Assembly (NCBI GenBank): GCA_023427825.1
Contig: JAEZAI010000021.1
Location: forward strand, 1-9,623
Origin: Actinomycetes bacterium
Lineage (GTDB): Bacteria > Actinomycetota > Acidimicrobiia > Acidimicrobiales > Microtrichaceae
Direction of reading: 5' to 3'
Length of the DNA stretch: 9,623 bases
Shown here: positions 1-5,503 of the stretch, piece by piece
Layout of the letters: every line of letters starts with the position of its first letter
How positions within the stretch are numbered: the first letter of the stretch is position 1
Position numbers and translations under genes: made by a program
The notes under the pieces: generated by a model
The model's database searches: none
Told to the model about the DNA's origin: nothing
What the model saw: the letters and a program-made list of their open reading frames with translations, nothing else

Positions 1-186
1 GCCGACGTCATGGATGACAAGGGCTGGAACCTGGACCGCCAGCAGGGCGGCCTCCACGTGATGCTGTCGCCCGGGCACGACAAGGTGGTGGACGCCTTCG
101 TGAGCGACCTCGCGGACGCCGTGGCCCACCACGACGCGGACCGTGGGGGCGACCACGTGTACGGCGGTGTCGTCGACCGGGCCTGA
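1..186 (+). CDS. C-terminal end of a PLP-dependent decarboxylase / sphingosine-1-phosphate-lyase-like protein (partial)
   Basis: The window opens inside a reading frame that gives 61 residues up to TGA at 184-186; the 5' end lies outside. The visible tail (DDKGWNLDRQQGGLHVMLSP, then DKVVDAFVSDLADAV) resembles the extreme C-terminus of fold-type I PLP enzymes of the pyridoxal-dependent decarboxylase group, especially the sphingosine-1-phosphate lyase / glutamate decarboxylase-like branch. In that group a 'GW.LDRQQ....LH..L.P.H' strand is followed by a helix ending in AVA. The PLP lysine and all catalytic residues are outside the window, so substrate cannot be judged. The last 44 bases overlap the first GTG proposed for the downstream mobA-like gene, in another frame. 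The family call rests on a short segment. Confidence 0.6.
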   Translation, partial: ADVMDDKGWNLDRQQGGLHVMLSPGHDKVVDAFVSDLADAVAHHDADRGGDHVYGGVVDRA

Positions 187-829
187 CGTCCTCGGCACGC
201 CGGACGGCCCGCCCGTCGGCGCGGTGCTGTGCGGGGGCGCCAGCTCGCGCATGGGCGAGGACAAGGCCATGCTCGTCACGCCCACCGGTCCGCTGGCGGG
301 CGTGGTGGCGGCAGCGCTCGGCGGCGCCGGTTGCACCCAGGTCGTCCTGGTCGGCGGCGACGGGGACCGGCTGACCGACGCGACCGGCATCCCGTGGATC
401 CCGGATCTCGACCCCGGCCAGGGCCCACTCGGGGGCGTGGCCACCGTCGCCGCGCACCATCCGGGCCGGGCGCTCGTCGTCTGCGCCTGTGACCTGCCGT
501 GGATCCGGGCCTCGGACCTGGCGACGCTGATCGACAGCCTCCGCGAGACCCGCGCCCATGTGGCGGTGCACGACCTGGACGGCACGCCCCAGTGGTCGGC
601 GATCGCCCTCAGCCCGACGGCCGCCTCCTCACTGGCTGCCGAGTTCCGCCAGGGGGAGCGGGCGATCCACCGGGCGGTCGCCCGCAGCGGCCTCGCGGTG
701 GCGCACGTGACCCCGTCCCGGCCGGACGCGGTGGCCGACGTCGACGACCCCGAGGACCTGCCTGCTGTCTGGCGCGGACCCACAGCGCAGCCCCGCCCGA
801 CGCCCGGGCCGGCGTCCGAGGAGATCTGA
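143..829 (+). CDS. mobA: Molybdenum cofactor guanylyltransferase (MobA-like)
   Basis: Members of this family transfer GMP from GTP to molybdopterin to make the guanine dinucleotide cofactor of molybdoenzymes, in the cytoplasm. The product (up to 228 residues) has the nucleotidyltransferase signature LCGGASSRMGEDKAM near residues 29-43, which holds the glycine-rich loop, the RMG and the DK lysine. A DLDPGQGPLGGV segment follows near residues 88-99, and CDLPWI, with the metal-binding aspartate, near 114-119. A late VDDPEDL motif (about 199-205) is also typical. The C-terminal 20 or so residues are Pro-rich and probably disordered. The start is uncertain: GTG 143 and GTG 167 both fit and both overlap the upstream gene, and neither has a strong Shine-Dalgarno; translational coupling is likely. 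ATG 251 would cut into the GTP loop. MobA and the related CTP-dependent MocA are hard to separate by eye, so the specificity is less sure than the fold. Confidence 0.82.
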   Translation: MGATTCTAVSSTGPDVLGTPDGPPVGAVLCGGASSRMGEDKAMLVTPTGPLAGVVAAALGGAGCTQVVLVGGDGDRLTDATGIPWIPDLDPGQGPLGGVATVAAHHPGRALVVCACDLPWIRASDLATLIDSLRETRAHVAVHDLDGTPQWSAIALSPTAASSLAAEFRQGERAIHRAVARSGLAVAHVTPSRPDAVADVDDPEDLPAVWRGPTAQPRPTPGPASEEI

Positions 830-870
830 ACCCGCTTCGACCGAGTCGCCGGTCCGGTGCCCGGTCGGGG

Positions 871-876
871 TAGGTT
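871..876 (+). promoter_or_regulatory. Leaderless -10 box (TAGGTT) for the rhodanese gene
   Basis: TAGGTT lies 6 bases before the GTG at 883. If the G of the start codon is +1, the hexamer occupies exactly -12 to -7, as expected for a leaderless actinobacterial transcript. It is preceded by GG, as at the box near 8691. No convincing -35 hexamer is seen. Confidence 0.6.
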
Positions 877-882
877 GCCCTC

Positions 883-1203
883 GTGGCCATCGAGGAGATC
901 ACCGTCGACGAGCTGGACGGTCTGCGTGACGGCGGCGCCTTCGTGCTCGACGTCCGCAACCCCGACGAGTACGAGGAGGCTCGGGTCCCGGGCGTCGTGC
1001 TCATCCCGTTGCCCGAGCTGGAGTCCCGCTACGTGGAGCTGCCGGTCGTCGACACCGTGTATGTGATCTGCCGGAGCGGCGCTCGCAGCGCCCGGGCGGC
1101 CGAGTTCCTGGAGTCCAGGGGGACGCATGCGGTGAACGTCGCCGGTGGGACGCTCGCCTGGATCGACTCCGGTCGGGTCGTCGACTCCGGCCCGACGGAC
1201 TGA
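883..1203 (+). CDS. Single-domain rhodanese-like sulfurtransferase
   Basis: This 106-residue protein is a complete stand-alone rhodanese domain. It has the LDVRNPDEYEEARVPG strand-helix-strand signature at residues 22-37 and the active-site loop CRSGARS with the nucleophilic cysteine at 63. The loop of six residues with arginines at both ends is the sulfurtransferase type rather than the longer Cdc25 phosphatase type. A closing VAGGTLAWIDSG segment follows (about 86-97). Such proteins (GlpE/PspE class) carry a persulfide on the cysteine and pass sulfur to cyanide, thioredoxin or cofactor pathways; the partner cannot be read here. There is no signal peptide, so it is cytoplasmic. The GTG start at 883 is supported by the -10 box directly before it. 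Ribonuclease D starts 14 bases after the stop and may be co-transcribed. Confidence 0.88.
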   Translation: MAIEEITVDELDGLRDGGAFVLDVRNPDEYEEARVPGVVLIPLPELESRYVELPVVDTVYVICRSGARSARAAEFLESRGTHAVNVAGGTLAWIDSGRVVDSGPTD

Positions 1204-1217
1204 GGCGCGCCCACGTC

Positions 1218-2381
1218 GTGAGCGACGCCGGCGCTGGCGAGTACACGCTGATCGAGGACGACGCGGCGTTCGAGGAGCTGCTCGACCGTCTGGCCGACCA
1301 GGACCGCTACGCCATCGACACGGAGTTCCACCGCGAGAGGACCTACTTCCCGCACGTGGCGCTCGTGCAGATCGCCGACCGCCACGGCGTGGCGCTGGTC
1401 GACTCGCTGAGCGTGGACCTGCGGCCCTTCGCCCGCATCCTGGACAGCGACGCGCTCGCGATCATGCATGCCGCCCGTCAGGACATGGAGGTGCTCGAGC
1501 GCAGCACCGGCACCATCCCGTCCCGTCTGGTCGATACGCAGATCGCCGCCGGCTTCCTGGGCTACACCAGCCCGTCCTTGGCCACCCTGCTCGAGCGGGA
1601 GCTGAAGGTGCGCGCGCTCAAGGCAGACCGCTTGACCGATTGGCTCCGGCGGCCGCTCAAACCGGCGCAGCTGGACTACGCCGCGGCCGACGTCGCCTAC
1701 CTCCTCGAGCTCCACGACGTGCTGTGGGACCGGCTGGTGGACCGGGGCAGGGACCAGTGGGTGCTGGACGCGTGCGAGGAGCTCCGCACCGAGTACCGCG
1801 GCCCGCGCGACCCCGACGACGCGTGGCGCCGCATCAAGGAGCTCCGCCACCTGCGCGGCAGCACGCTGGCGGTCGCCCAGGCGGTGGCGGGCTGGCGCGA
1901 GCGCCGGGCGATCGAGACCGACCAGACGCCGCGCTTCGTGCTCTCGGACCTGGGCGTGGTGTCGGTGGCGAGCGCCGCGCCCACCAGCCTGGAGGAGCTG
2001 CGCTCCCTCCGCGGCGTCGACGGACGGAGCCTCCGGGGTGGCATGGGCGACGACCTCCTCGCGGTGATCGCCGGGGCGGCGGGCAGCCGCCCGCAGCGTG
2101 CACCGGCGCAGACCGTGCCGGAGCTGCCGGGCGAGCTGCGTCCGGCGGTGCCGCTCATCTCGGCGTGGGTCAGCCAGCTGGCCCGGGAGCTCGAGCTCGA
2201 GACGTCGATGCTCGCCACCCGAGCCGATCTCGAGGACCTTCTGCGCGGCGTGCCCGAGGCCCGCCTGACGCAGGGCTGGCGTGCCGAGCTCGTGGGCGAG
2301 CCCATCCGGCGGCTCCTCGAGGGCGAGGCGGCCCTGGCGTTCGACCGCACCGAGGGGCTGATCCTCGAGGACCGCGGCTGA
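1218..2381 (+). CDS. rnd: Ribonuclease D (DEDD 3'-5' exonuclease with HRDC domain)
   Basis: The 387-residue product has the DEDDy exonuclease motifs in order. Exo I is AIDTEF with D34 and E36, Exo II is HAARQD with D89, and Exo III is YAAAD with Y154 and D158. These bind two metal ions and cut 3' ends of structured RNAs such as tRNA precursors. The exonuclease domain fills about residues 8-195. An HRDC nucleic-acid-binding domain follows at roughly 204-285, starting DAWRRIKELRHLRG. A third region with ISAWVSQLARELELE near 315-330 resembles the second helical repeat of RNase D. Length matches the family. The GTG start follows the rhodanese stop by 14 bases, with a weak GAGG about 12 bases upstream. 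It converges on the DUF1634-like gene, 37 bases away. Confidence 0.92.
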   Translation: MSDAGAGEYTLIEDDAAFEELLDRLADQDRYAIDTEFHRERTYFPHVALVQIADRHGVALVDSLSVDLRPFARILDSDALAIMHAARQDMEVLERSTGTIPSRLVDTQIAAGFLGYTSPSLATLLERELKVRALKADRLTDWLRRPLKPAQLDYAAADVAYLLELHDVLWDRLVDRGRDQWVLDACEELRTEYRGPRDPDDAWRRIKELRHLRGSTLAVAQAVAGWRERRAIETDQTPRFVLSDLGVVSVASAAPTSLEELRSLRGVDGRSLRGGMGDDLLAVIAGAAGSRPQRAPAQTVPELPGELRPAVPLISAWVSQLARELELETSMLATRADLEDLLRGVPEARLTQGWRAELVGEPIRRLLEGEAALAFDRTEGLILEDRG

Positions 2382-2394
2382 CGGCCCGGCGCTC

Positions 2395-2419
2395 GGTGCC
2401 GGAACACCCCGGAGGCACC
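2395..2419. terminator. Candidate bidirectional hairpin between convergent genes
   Basis: GGTGCC (2395-2400) and GGCACC (2414-2419) form a perfect 6-base-pair stem across the 37-base gap between the stops of ribonuclease D and the DUF1634-like gene. A further GG:CC pairing is possible inside the loop. There is no T tract on either side, so a classical intrinsic terminator is not shown. Its position between two convergent operons is the main reason to list it. Confidence 0.35.
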
Positions 2420-2754
2420 TAGAGCGCGGCCAGCACCACGGCGGTCGCGACCACGCACAGCACGCCCACCGCGACCCACGCGTAGGTGAGGTCGCCCCGG
2501 CGGAACCATCGCGCCGCCAACCAGGTCACGCGCAGGAGCGGCGCCGCGATCACCACGACGATCGCGGCCGTGGCGGTCCACGTGCCGGCGTCGCCGGGCA
2601 GGACCGAGCCGGCGACCGCCAGGGCCACGGCGACGATCATCGCGATCCGCGCCGCAGCGACGAGTGCGTCGAAGCGGCCGGCGCGCGGATCCGGTATCGA
2701 CCTGCCGGCCGCGCCGTCGGGTCCGTCGCCGCCGGCCATCGGCACCTCGTTCAC
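2419..2754 (-). CDS. DUF1634-like small membrane protein, partner of the TSUP permease
   Basis: This 111-residue protein has a short polar N-terminus of about 33 residues and three hydrophobic segments at about 36-53, 59-82 and 90-111. That fits DUF1634, a family of small inner-membrane proteins often encoded right after a TauE/SafE-type permease; their function is not known. The start is set by the junction: the GTG at 2754 overlaps the TGA of the permease in a GTGA, the same arrangement as one gene upstream. GTG 2745 and ATG 2739 are in-frame alternatives. It is the last gene of the operon. Co-function with the permease is inferred from context alone. Confidence 0.72.
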   Translation of the reverse strand: MNEVPMAGGDGPDGAAGRSIPDPRAGRFDALVAAARIAMIVAVALAVAGSVLPGDAGTWTATAAIVVVIAAPLLRVTWLAARWFRRGDLTYAWVAVGVLCVVATAVVLAAL

Positions 2755-3581
2755 AGCGTGCGCCCGATCACGACCGCGGCGATCACGATGAGCAGCAGCG
2801 CGGTGAGCCTGCGGAGCACGGTGGGCGGCGCACCGGTCTGCAGCCGCGCGCCCACCGAGCCGCCCACGAACGCGCCGGCGAGGGCGGCGCCGCCCGCCTC
2901 GATGCCGAGGTCGCCCCGGATCGCGTAGACGAGGAGTCCGGTGGTCGCCGTGATGCCGAGCGTGAACGTGGTGGTCGCGGCCGCCACCTTCACGGGGATC
3001 TTCATGATCTCGCTCATTGCCGGCGTCTTGAGGAACCCGGCGCCGACGCCGGAGAGCCCCGAGACGATCCCTGCCGCCAGCGCTGCCGCCAAGCCCGCCG
3101 GCAGGTGCTGGGCCTGGTACGGGACCACGTGCCCGTCCAGCACGTACTGGCCGCCGAGCGTCCCCGGCCACTCGCCGAGGACCTCCTCGGCACCGAACGT
3201 GGCCGACGGCAGGTTGCGGATGCCCTTGCGGGCCACCGCCGCGACGGCACCGACCAGAGCCGCGACCCCCAGGATCCGGGCGAGCAGCACCTCGCTCACG
3301 CTCGCGGCGGCGAGCGCGCCGGCGGCCGCGCCGGCGGATGCGGCGAGCTCGAACGTCAGACCGATGCGGTGGTGGACCCGTCCCTCGTCGAGCTGACGTG
3401 CGCCGGCGGCGAGCGAGGAGGCGCCGACGGTGAGCAGGCCGATCGGTGCCGCCTCGATCGGCGCGACGCCGAGCGCGAGCAGCACGGGGACGAGCAGCGT
3501 GGCCCCGCCGATGCCGACCACCGACCCCAGCAGCGCGCTGCCGGTCGCCAGCGCGGCCACGACCAGGAGCGGCAGGTTCAC
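2751..3581 (-). CDS. TauE/SafE (TSUP) family membrane permease
   Basis: The 276-residue, very hydrophobic protein has the internal repeat typical of TSUP transporters. The first glycine-rich motif is GSVVGIGGATLLVPVLLALG at residues 19-38. The second, SGLSGVGAGFLKTPAM, is at about 174-189. Family members move sulfite, sulfoacetate, thiosulfate or other small organic anions across the cytoplasmic membrane; the substrate here is unknown. Between the two halves is a hydrophilic stretch (about 119-160) containing GEWPG and QYVLDGHVVPYQ, probably an extended cytoplasmic loop. The GTG start overlaps the stop of the GH13 gene in a GTGA, and its own stop overlaps the start of the DUF1634-like gene in the same way. 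All three are therefore likely translated from one message made from the promoter before the GH13 gene. Confidence 0.85.
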   Translation of the reverse strand: MNLPLLVVAALATGSALLGSVVGIGGATLLVPVLLALGVAPIEAAPIGLLTVGASSLAAGARQLDEGRVHHRIGLTFELAASAGAAAGALAAASVSEVLLARILGVAALVGAVAAVARKGIRNLPSATFGAEEVLGEWPGTLGGQYVLDGHVVPYQAQHLPAGLAAALAAGIVSGLSGVGAGFLKTPAMSEIMKIPVKVAAATTTFTLGITATTGLLVYAIRGDLGIEAGGAALAGAFVGGSVGARLQTGAPPTVLRRLTALLLIVIAAVVIGRTL

Positions 3582-5149
3582 CCTTCGCCGAGGTCCGTGA
3601 TCCGCGCCTCGTCCGGCCCGAGCGGCGCGTCGCCGTCGGGCGGCGTGCCAGGATCCGCCGTGCCGCCGATCCAGGTCCCTGCGGCGCCCGGAACGAGGAC
3701 CTCCTCGTCGGTGAAGTTGACCGTCACCTCCACCGAGCGAGGCCCCTCGGCGGCGGCGTCGACCCAGCGCCGGAACCGCACGACGCCGTCGGGGGCATCG
3801 AGCAGCTCGACGCGACCCCGGTGCAGGGCGGGGAGCCGTCGCCGCAGCTGCAGCAGCCGGCGGTAGTGCTCGAGCATCGAGGCGGGGTTCCCGGTCTGGC
3901 GCGCCACGCTCAGGGCGGCGGCGTCCGGGGGGAACGGGAGCCAGGGATCGACGGGCCACCCGCAGTCGGGCGAGTCGTCCCAGGGGATCGGTGCACGGCA
4001 CCCGTCGCGACCACCGGGGTCGACGACGCGTTCGGGAGGGATGACCGCGTCCTGCAGGCCGAGCTCCTCGCCCTGGTACAGGAACGGCGTGCCCCGGAGC
4101 GTGAGCAGCAGCACGGCGGCCGCGCGGGCGCGGGCTTCGGTGCCGTAGCGGGTGCGGTGGCGGACGACGTCGTGGTTGGACAGCACCCAGCACGGCCAGC
4201 CGTCGACCGGCTCGTAGAGCTCGATGGCGCTCGCGATCTCATCGGTCCACACGGCGGCGTCCCACGGCGAGTGCAGCGCCGGGATGTTGAAGCCCAGGTG
4301 GAGCTCGTTCCCCTGGCCGAGGAAGTCGACCACCCGTTCGCGTTCGAACACGTAGGTCTCACCGATGAGGGCCGGCGGACGGTCGAACCGGTCCGTGTCC
4401 GCTCGCAGCTCCCGCAGGCGGAGGTGCACCCCGGGCCCGTGATCGAGCACGCAGGCCGGGATGCCGACCAGCTCCGGCGGTGTGTTCACGTCGAGCTGCT
4501 TGCCGACGGTGTGGACCACGTCGATGCGGAAGCCGTCGACGCCGCGGCCGCTCCAGAACCGCAGGATGTCGGTCATCGCCGCGGCGAGCTCGGGGTTGTT
4601 CCAGTCGACGTCGGGCTGCTCGGGCAGGAACAGGTGCAGGTAGTACTGGTCGGTGGTCGGATCGAAGGTCCACGCCGGGTAGTCGCCGAACGCGGCACGC
4701 CAGTCGGTCGGCGGACCGCCGTCGGGCGCCGGGTCGCGCCACACGTACCAGTCGCGCTTGGGGGACTCTCGGGACGACCGCGACTCGGCGAACCAGGGGT
4801 GGTGGTCGGACGTGTGGCCGGGCACGAAGTCGAGGACGACCTTGATGCCCATGCCGTGGGCGACCTCGACCAGCCGGTCGGCGTCGCCGAGCGAGCCGAA
4901 GATCGGGTCGACGTCGCAGTGGTCGGAGATGTCGTAGCCGAAGTCGGCCATGGGCGAGCGGAAGAACGGCGAGAACCAGACGGCGTCCACGCCCAGGTCC
5001 CGGAGGTGGGACAGGTGGGCGGTCGCGCCCGCCAGGTCGCCCACGCCGTCGCCGTTCGCGTCGGCGAAGCTGCGTGGGTACACCTGGTACACCACGCCGT
5101 GGCGCCACCAGGCGCGGTCGGGATCCTCGTCTGCGTGCTGGGTCGTCAC
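3578..5149 (-). CDS. GH13 alpha-glucosidase / oligo-1,6-glucosidase-like amylase-family enzyme
   Basis: The 523-residue product is a full-length GH13 (beta/alpha)8 enzyme. Visible landmarks are VVYQVYPRSFADANGDGVGD (19-38, with a calcium-site-like loop), region I DFVPGH (107-112), QPDVDW (region V, 178-183), region II GFRIDV with nucleophile D210, region III IGETYV with acid/base E264, and region IV SNHDVVR with D327. A beta-sandwich domain C occupies about the last 90 residues. It probably releases glucose from short alpha-glucosides. Valine follows the nucleophile, which in oligo-1,6-glucosidases goes with alpha-1,6 preference, but specificity is not settled. The asparagine normally preceding the region I histidine is glycine (G111). 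There is no signal peptide, so the enzyme is cytoplasmic. The GTG start follows a TAGTGT box by 6 bases. It is the first gene of an operon with the TSUP permease and DUF1634-like protein. Confidence 0.9.
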   Translation of the reverse strand: MTTQHADEDPDRAWWRHGVVYQVYPRSFADANGDGVGDLAGATAHLSHLRDLGVDAVWFSPFFRSPMADFGYDISDHCDVDPIFGSLGDADRLVEVAHGMGIKVVLDFVPGHTSDHHPWFAESRSSRESPKRDWYVWRDPAPDGGPPTDWRAAFGDYPAWTFDPTTDQYYLHLFLPEQPDVDWNNPELAAAMTDILRFWSGRGVDGFRIDVVHTVGKQLDVNTPPELVGIPACVLDHGPGVHLRLRELRADTDRFDRPPALIGETYVFERERVVDFLGQGNELHLGFNIPALHSPWDAAVWTDEIASAIELYEPVDGWPCWVLSNHDVVRHRTRYGTEARARAAAVLLLTLRGTPFLYQGEELGLQDAVIPPERVVDPGGRDGCRAPIPWDDSPDCGWPVDPWLPFPPDAAALSVARQTGNPASMLEHYRRLLQLRRRLPALHRGRVELLDAPDGVVRFRRWVDAAAEGPRSVEVTVNFTDEEVLVPGAAGTWIGGTADPGTPPDGDAPLGPDEARITDLGEG

Positions 5150-5155
5150 GCGGTC

Positions 5156-5161
5156 ACACTA
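5156..5161 (-). promoter_or_regulatory. Leaderless -10 box (TAGTGT) for the GH13-TSUP-DUF1634 operon
   Basis: Read on the minus strand, TAGTGT is separated from the GTG at 5149 by 6 bases, so it sits at -12 to -7 if transcription starts at the start codon. The -35 zone (about 5179-5184) falls inside the tandem 11-base repeat at 5169-5190, which could be an operator. Confidence 0.55.
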
Positions 5162-5168
5162 TCCAGGC

Positions 5169-5190
5169 CTCGGGGCCCGCTCGGGGCCCG
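5169..5190. repeat. Perfect tandem 11-base direct repeat (CTCGGGGCCCG twice)
   Basis: Two adjacent identical copies, 5169-5179 and 5180-5190, lie over the expected -35 region of the GH13 operon. Each copy contains the palindrome CGGGGCCCG apart from its centre. A regulator site is possible; simple GC-rich duplication is the other explanation. Confidence 0.5.
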
Positions 5191-5201
5191 GAAGGGCCCT
5201 C

Positions 5202-5226
5202 GGAACGCCCGGAAGAACGGCGTTCC
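5202..5226. promoter_or_regulatory. Inverted repeat, candidate operator (GGAACGCC-N9-GGCGTTCC)
   Basis: Two perfect 8-base arms at 5202-5209 and 5219-5226 are separated by 9 bases. The symmetry continues outward for three more positions (5198-5200 with 5228-5230) after one mismatch. It lies between the two divergent promoters, at about -53 to -77 from the GH13 start, and fits a dimeric regulator site. It is not followed by a T tract. Confidence 0.4.
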
Positions 5227-5251
5227 AGGGCTGGATCGGCCGCCCGGGGGT

Positions 5252-5264
5252 ACATCCGGGATGT
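5252..5264. promoter_or_regulatory. Palindrome overlapping the -35 zone of the small gene (ACATCC-G-GGATGT)
   Basis: This is a perfect 6+1+6 palindrome. It lies about 26-38 bases upstream of the start site expected from the TACACT box at 5278, so a bound protein would cover the -35 region. No known regulator is recognised. Confidence 0.4.
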
Positions 5265-5277
5265 TCTCGGGCCGCGC

Positions 5278-5283
5278 TACACT
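5278..5283 (+). promoter_or_regulatory. Probable -10 box (TACACT) for the small basic-acidic protein gene
   Basis: TACACT fits the TANNNT -10 consensus and would start transcription near 5290. That leaves a leader of about 28 bases that contains the Shine-Dalgarno site. Unlike several other promoters here, this one is not leaderless. No clear -35 hexamer is seen. Confidence 0.45.
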
Positions 5284-5305
5284 GGTACGTCCGGTCGTTG
5301 ATGAC

Positions 5306-5311
5306 GGGGAG
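5306..5311 (+). promoter_or_regulatory. Shine-Dalgarno site GGGGAG
   Basis: GGGGAG sits 6 bases before the GTG at 5318. It is the clearest ribosome-binding site in the window and decides the start of the 61-residue protein. Confidence 0.6.
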
Positions 5312-5317
5312 TGCTCT

Positions 5318-5503
5318 GTGAAGAAGGGTCGGCATCGCCGCTACGAAGAAGCCCGGGCATTGAAGCGCGGCCCGGATCTGGACATCGAGGCCATCTTCAC
5401 CGACCTGGAGTCCGATCGCCCCCCGGTGTCCCCCGACGACCTCGAGGCGCCGTACGACGACGTCGACGAGGACGATCCCGACGTCTACGACGACCGGGAC
5501 TGA
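5318..5503 (+). CDS. Small protein with basic head and acidic tail (possibly DUF3073-like)
   Basis: The start is fixed by a GGGGAG Shine-Dalgarno 6 bases before GTG 5318, and a -10 box lies about 40 bases upstream. The 61-residue product is strongly polarised. Residues 1-17 (MKKGRHRRYEEARALKR) carry eight Lys/Arg, while 13 of the last 22 residues are Asp or Glu. A short amphipathic segment, DLDIEAIFTDLES, lies between. The layout (basic 'GR..K...AR.LK', then a 'D...L...L' helix, then an acidic tail) recalls the actinobacterial DUF3073 family, but the match is loose and the function of that family is unknown. A nucleic-acid- or ribosome-associated role is only a guess from the charge. The gene converges on the DUF2357-like gene and overlaps its end by 19 bases. 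Confidence 0.7.
   Translation: MKKGRHRRYEEARALKRGPDLDIEAIFTDLESDRPPVSPDDLEAPYDDVDEDDPDVYDDRD

Noticed and set aside
2419..3171. A 250-codon open frame on the minus strand read as one protein
   Set aside because: Only the part from about 2754 down gives membrane-protein-like sequence; the upstream part is Arg/Pro-rich out-of-frame reading of the TSUP gene, and the GTGA junction fixes the true start.
2751..4193. A 480-codon open frame including the TSUP permease
   Set aside because: The N-terminal 200 codons are a shadow of the GH13 gene; the TSUP protein begins at the GTG at 3581, overlapping the GH13 stop.
5202..5226. Actinobacterial LexA (SOS) box in the GGAACGCC inverted repeat
   Set aside because: The spacing is 9 bases between GGAACGCC arms and does not match GAAC-N4-GTTC.
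3446..5503. A 685-codon plus-strand open frame ending in the small acidic-tail protein
   Set aside because: Most of it is antisense to the GH13 gene, which has all catalytic motifs; only the last 61 codons, with their own ribosome-binding site, are supported.
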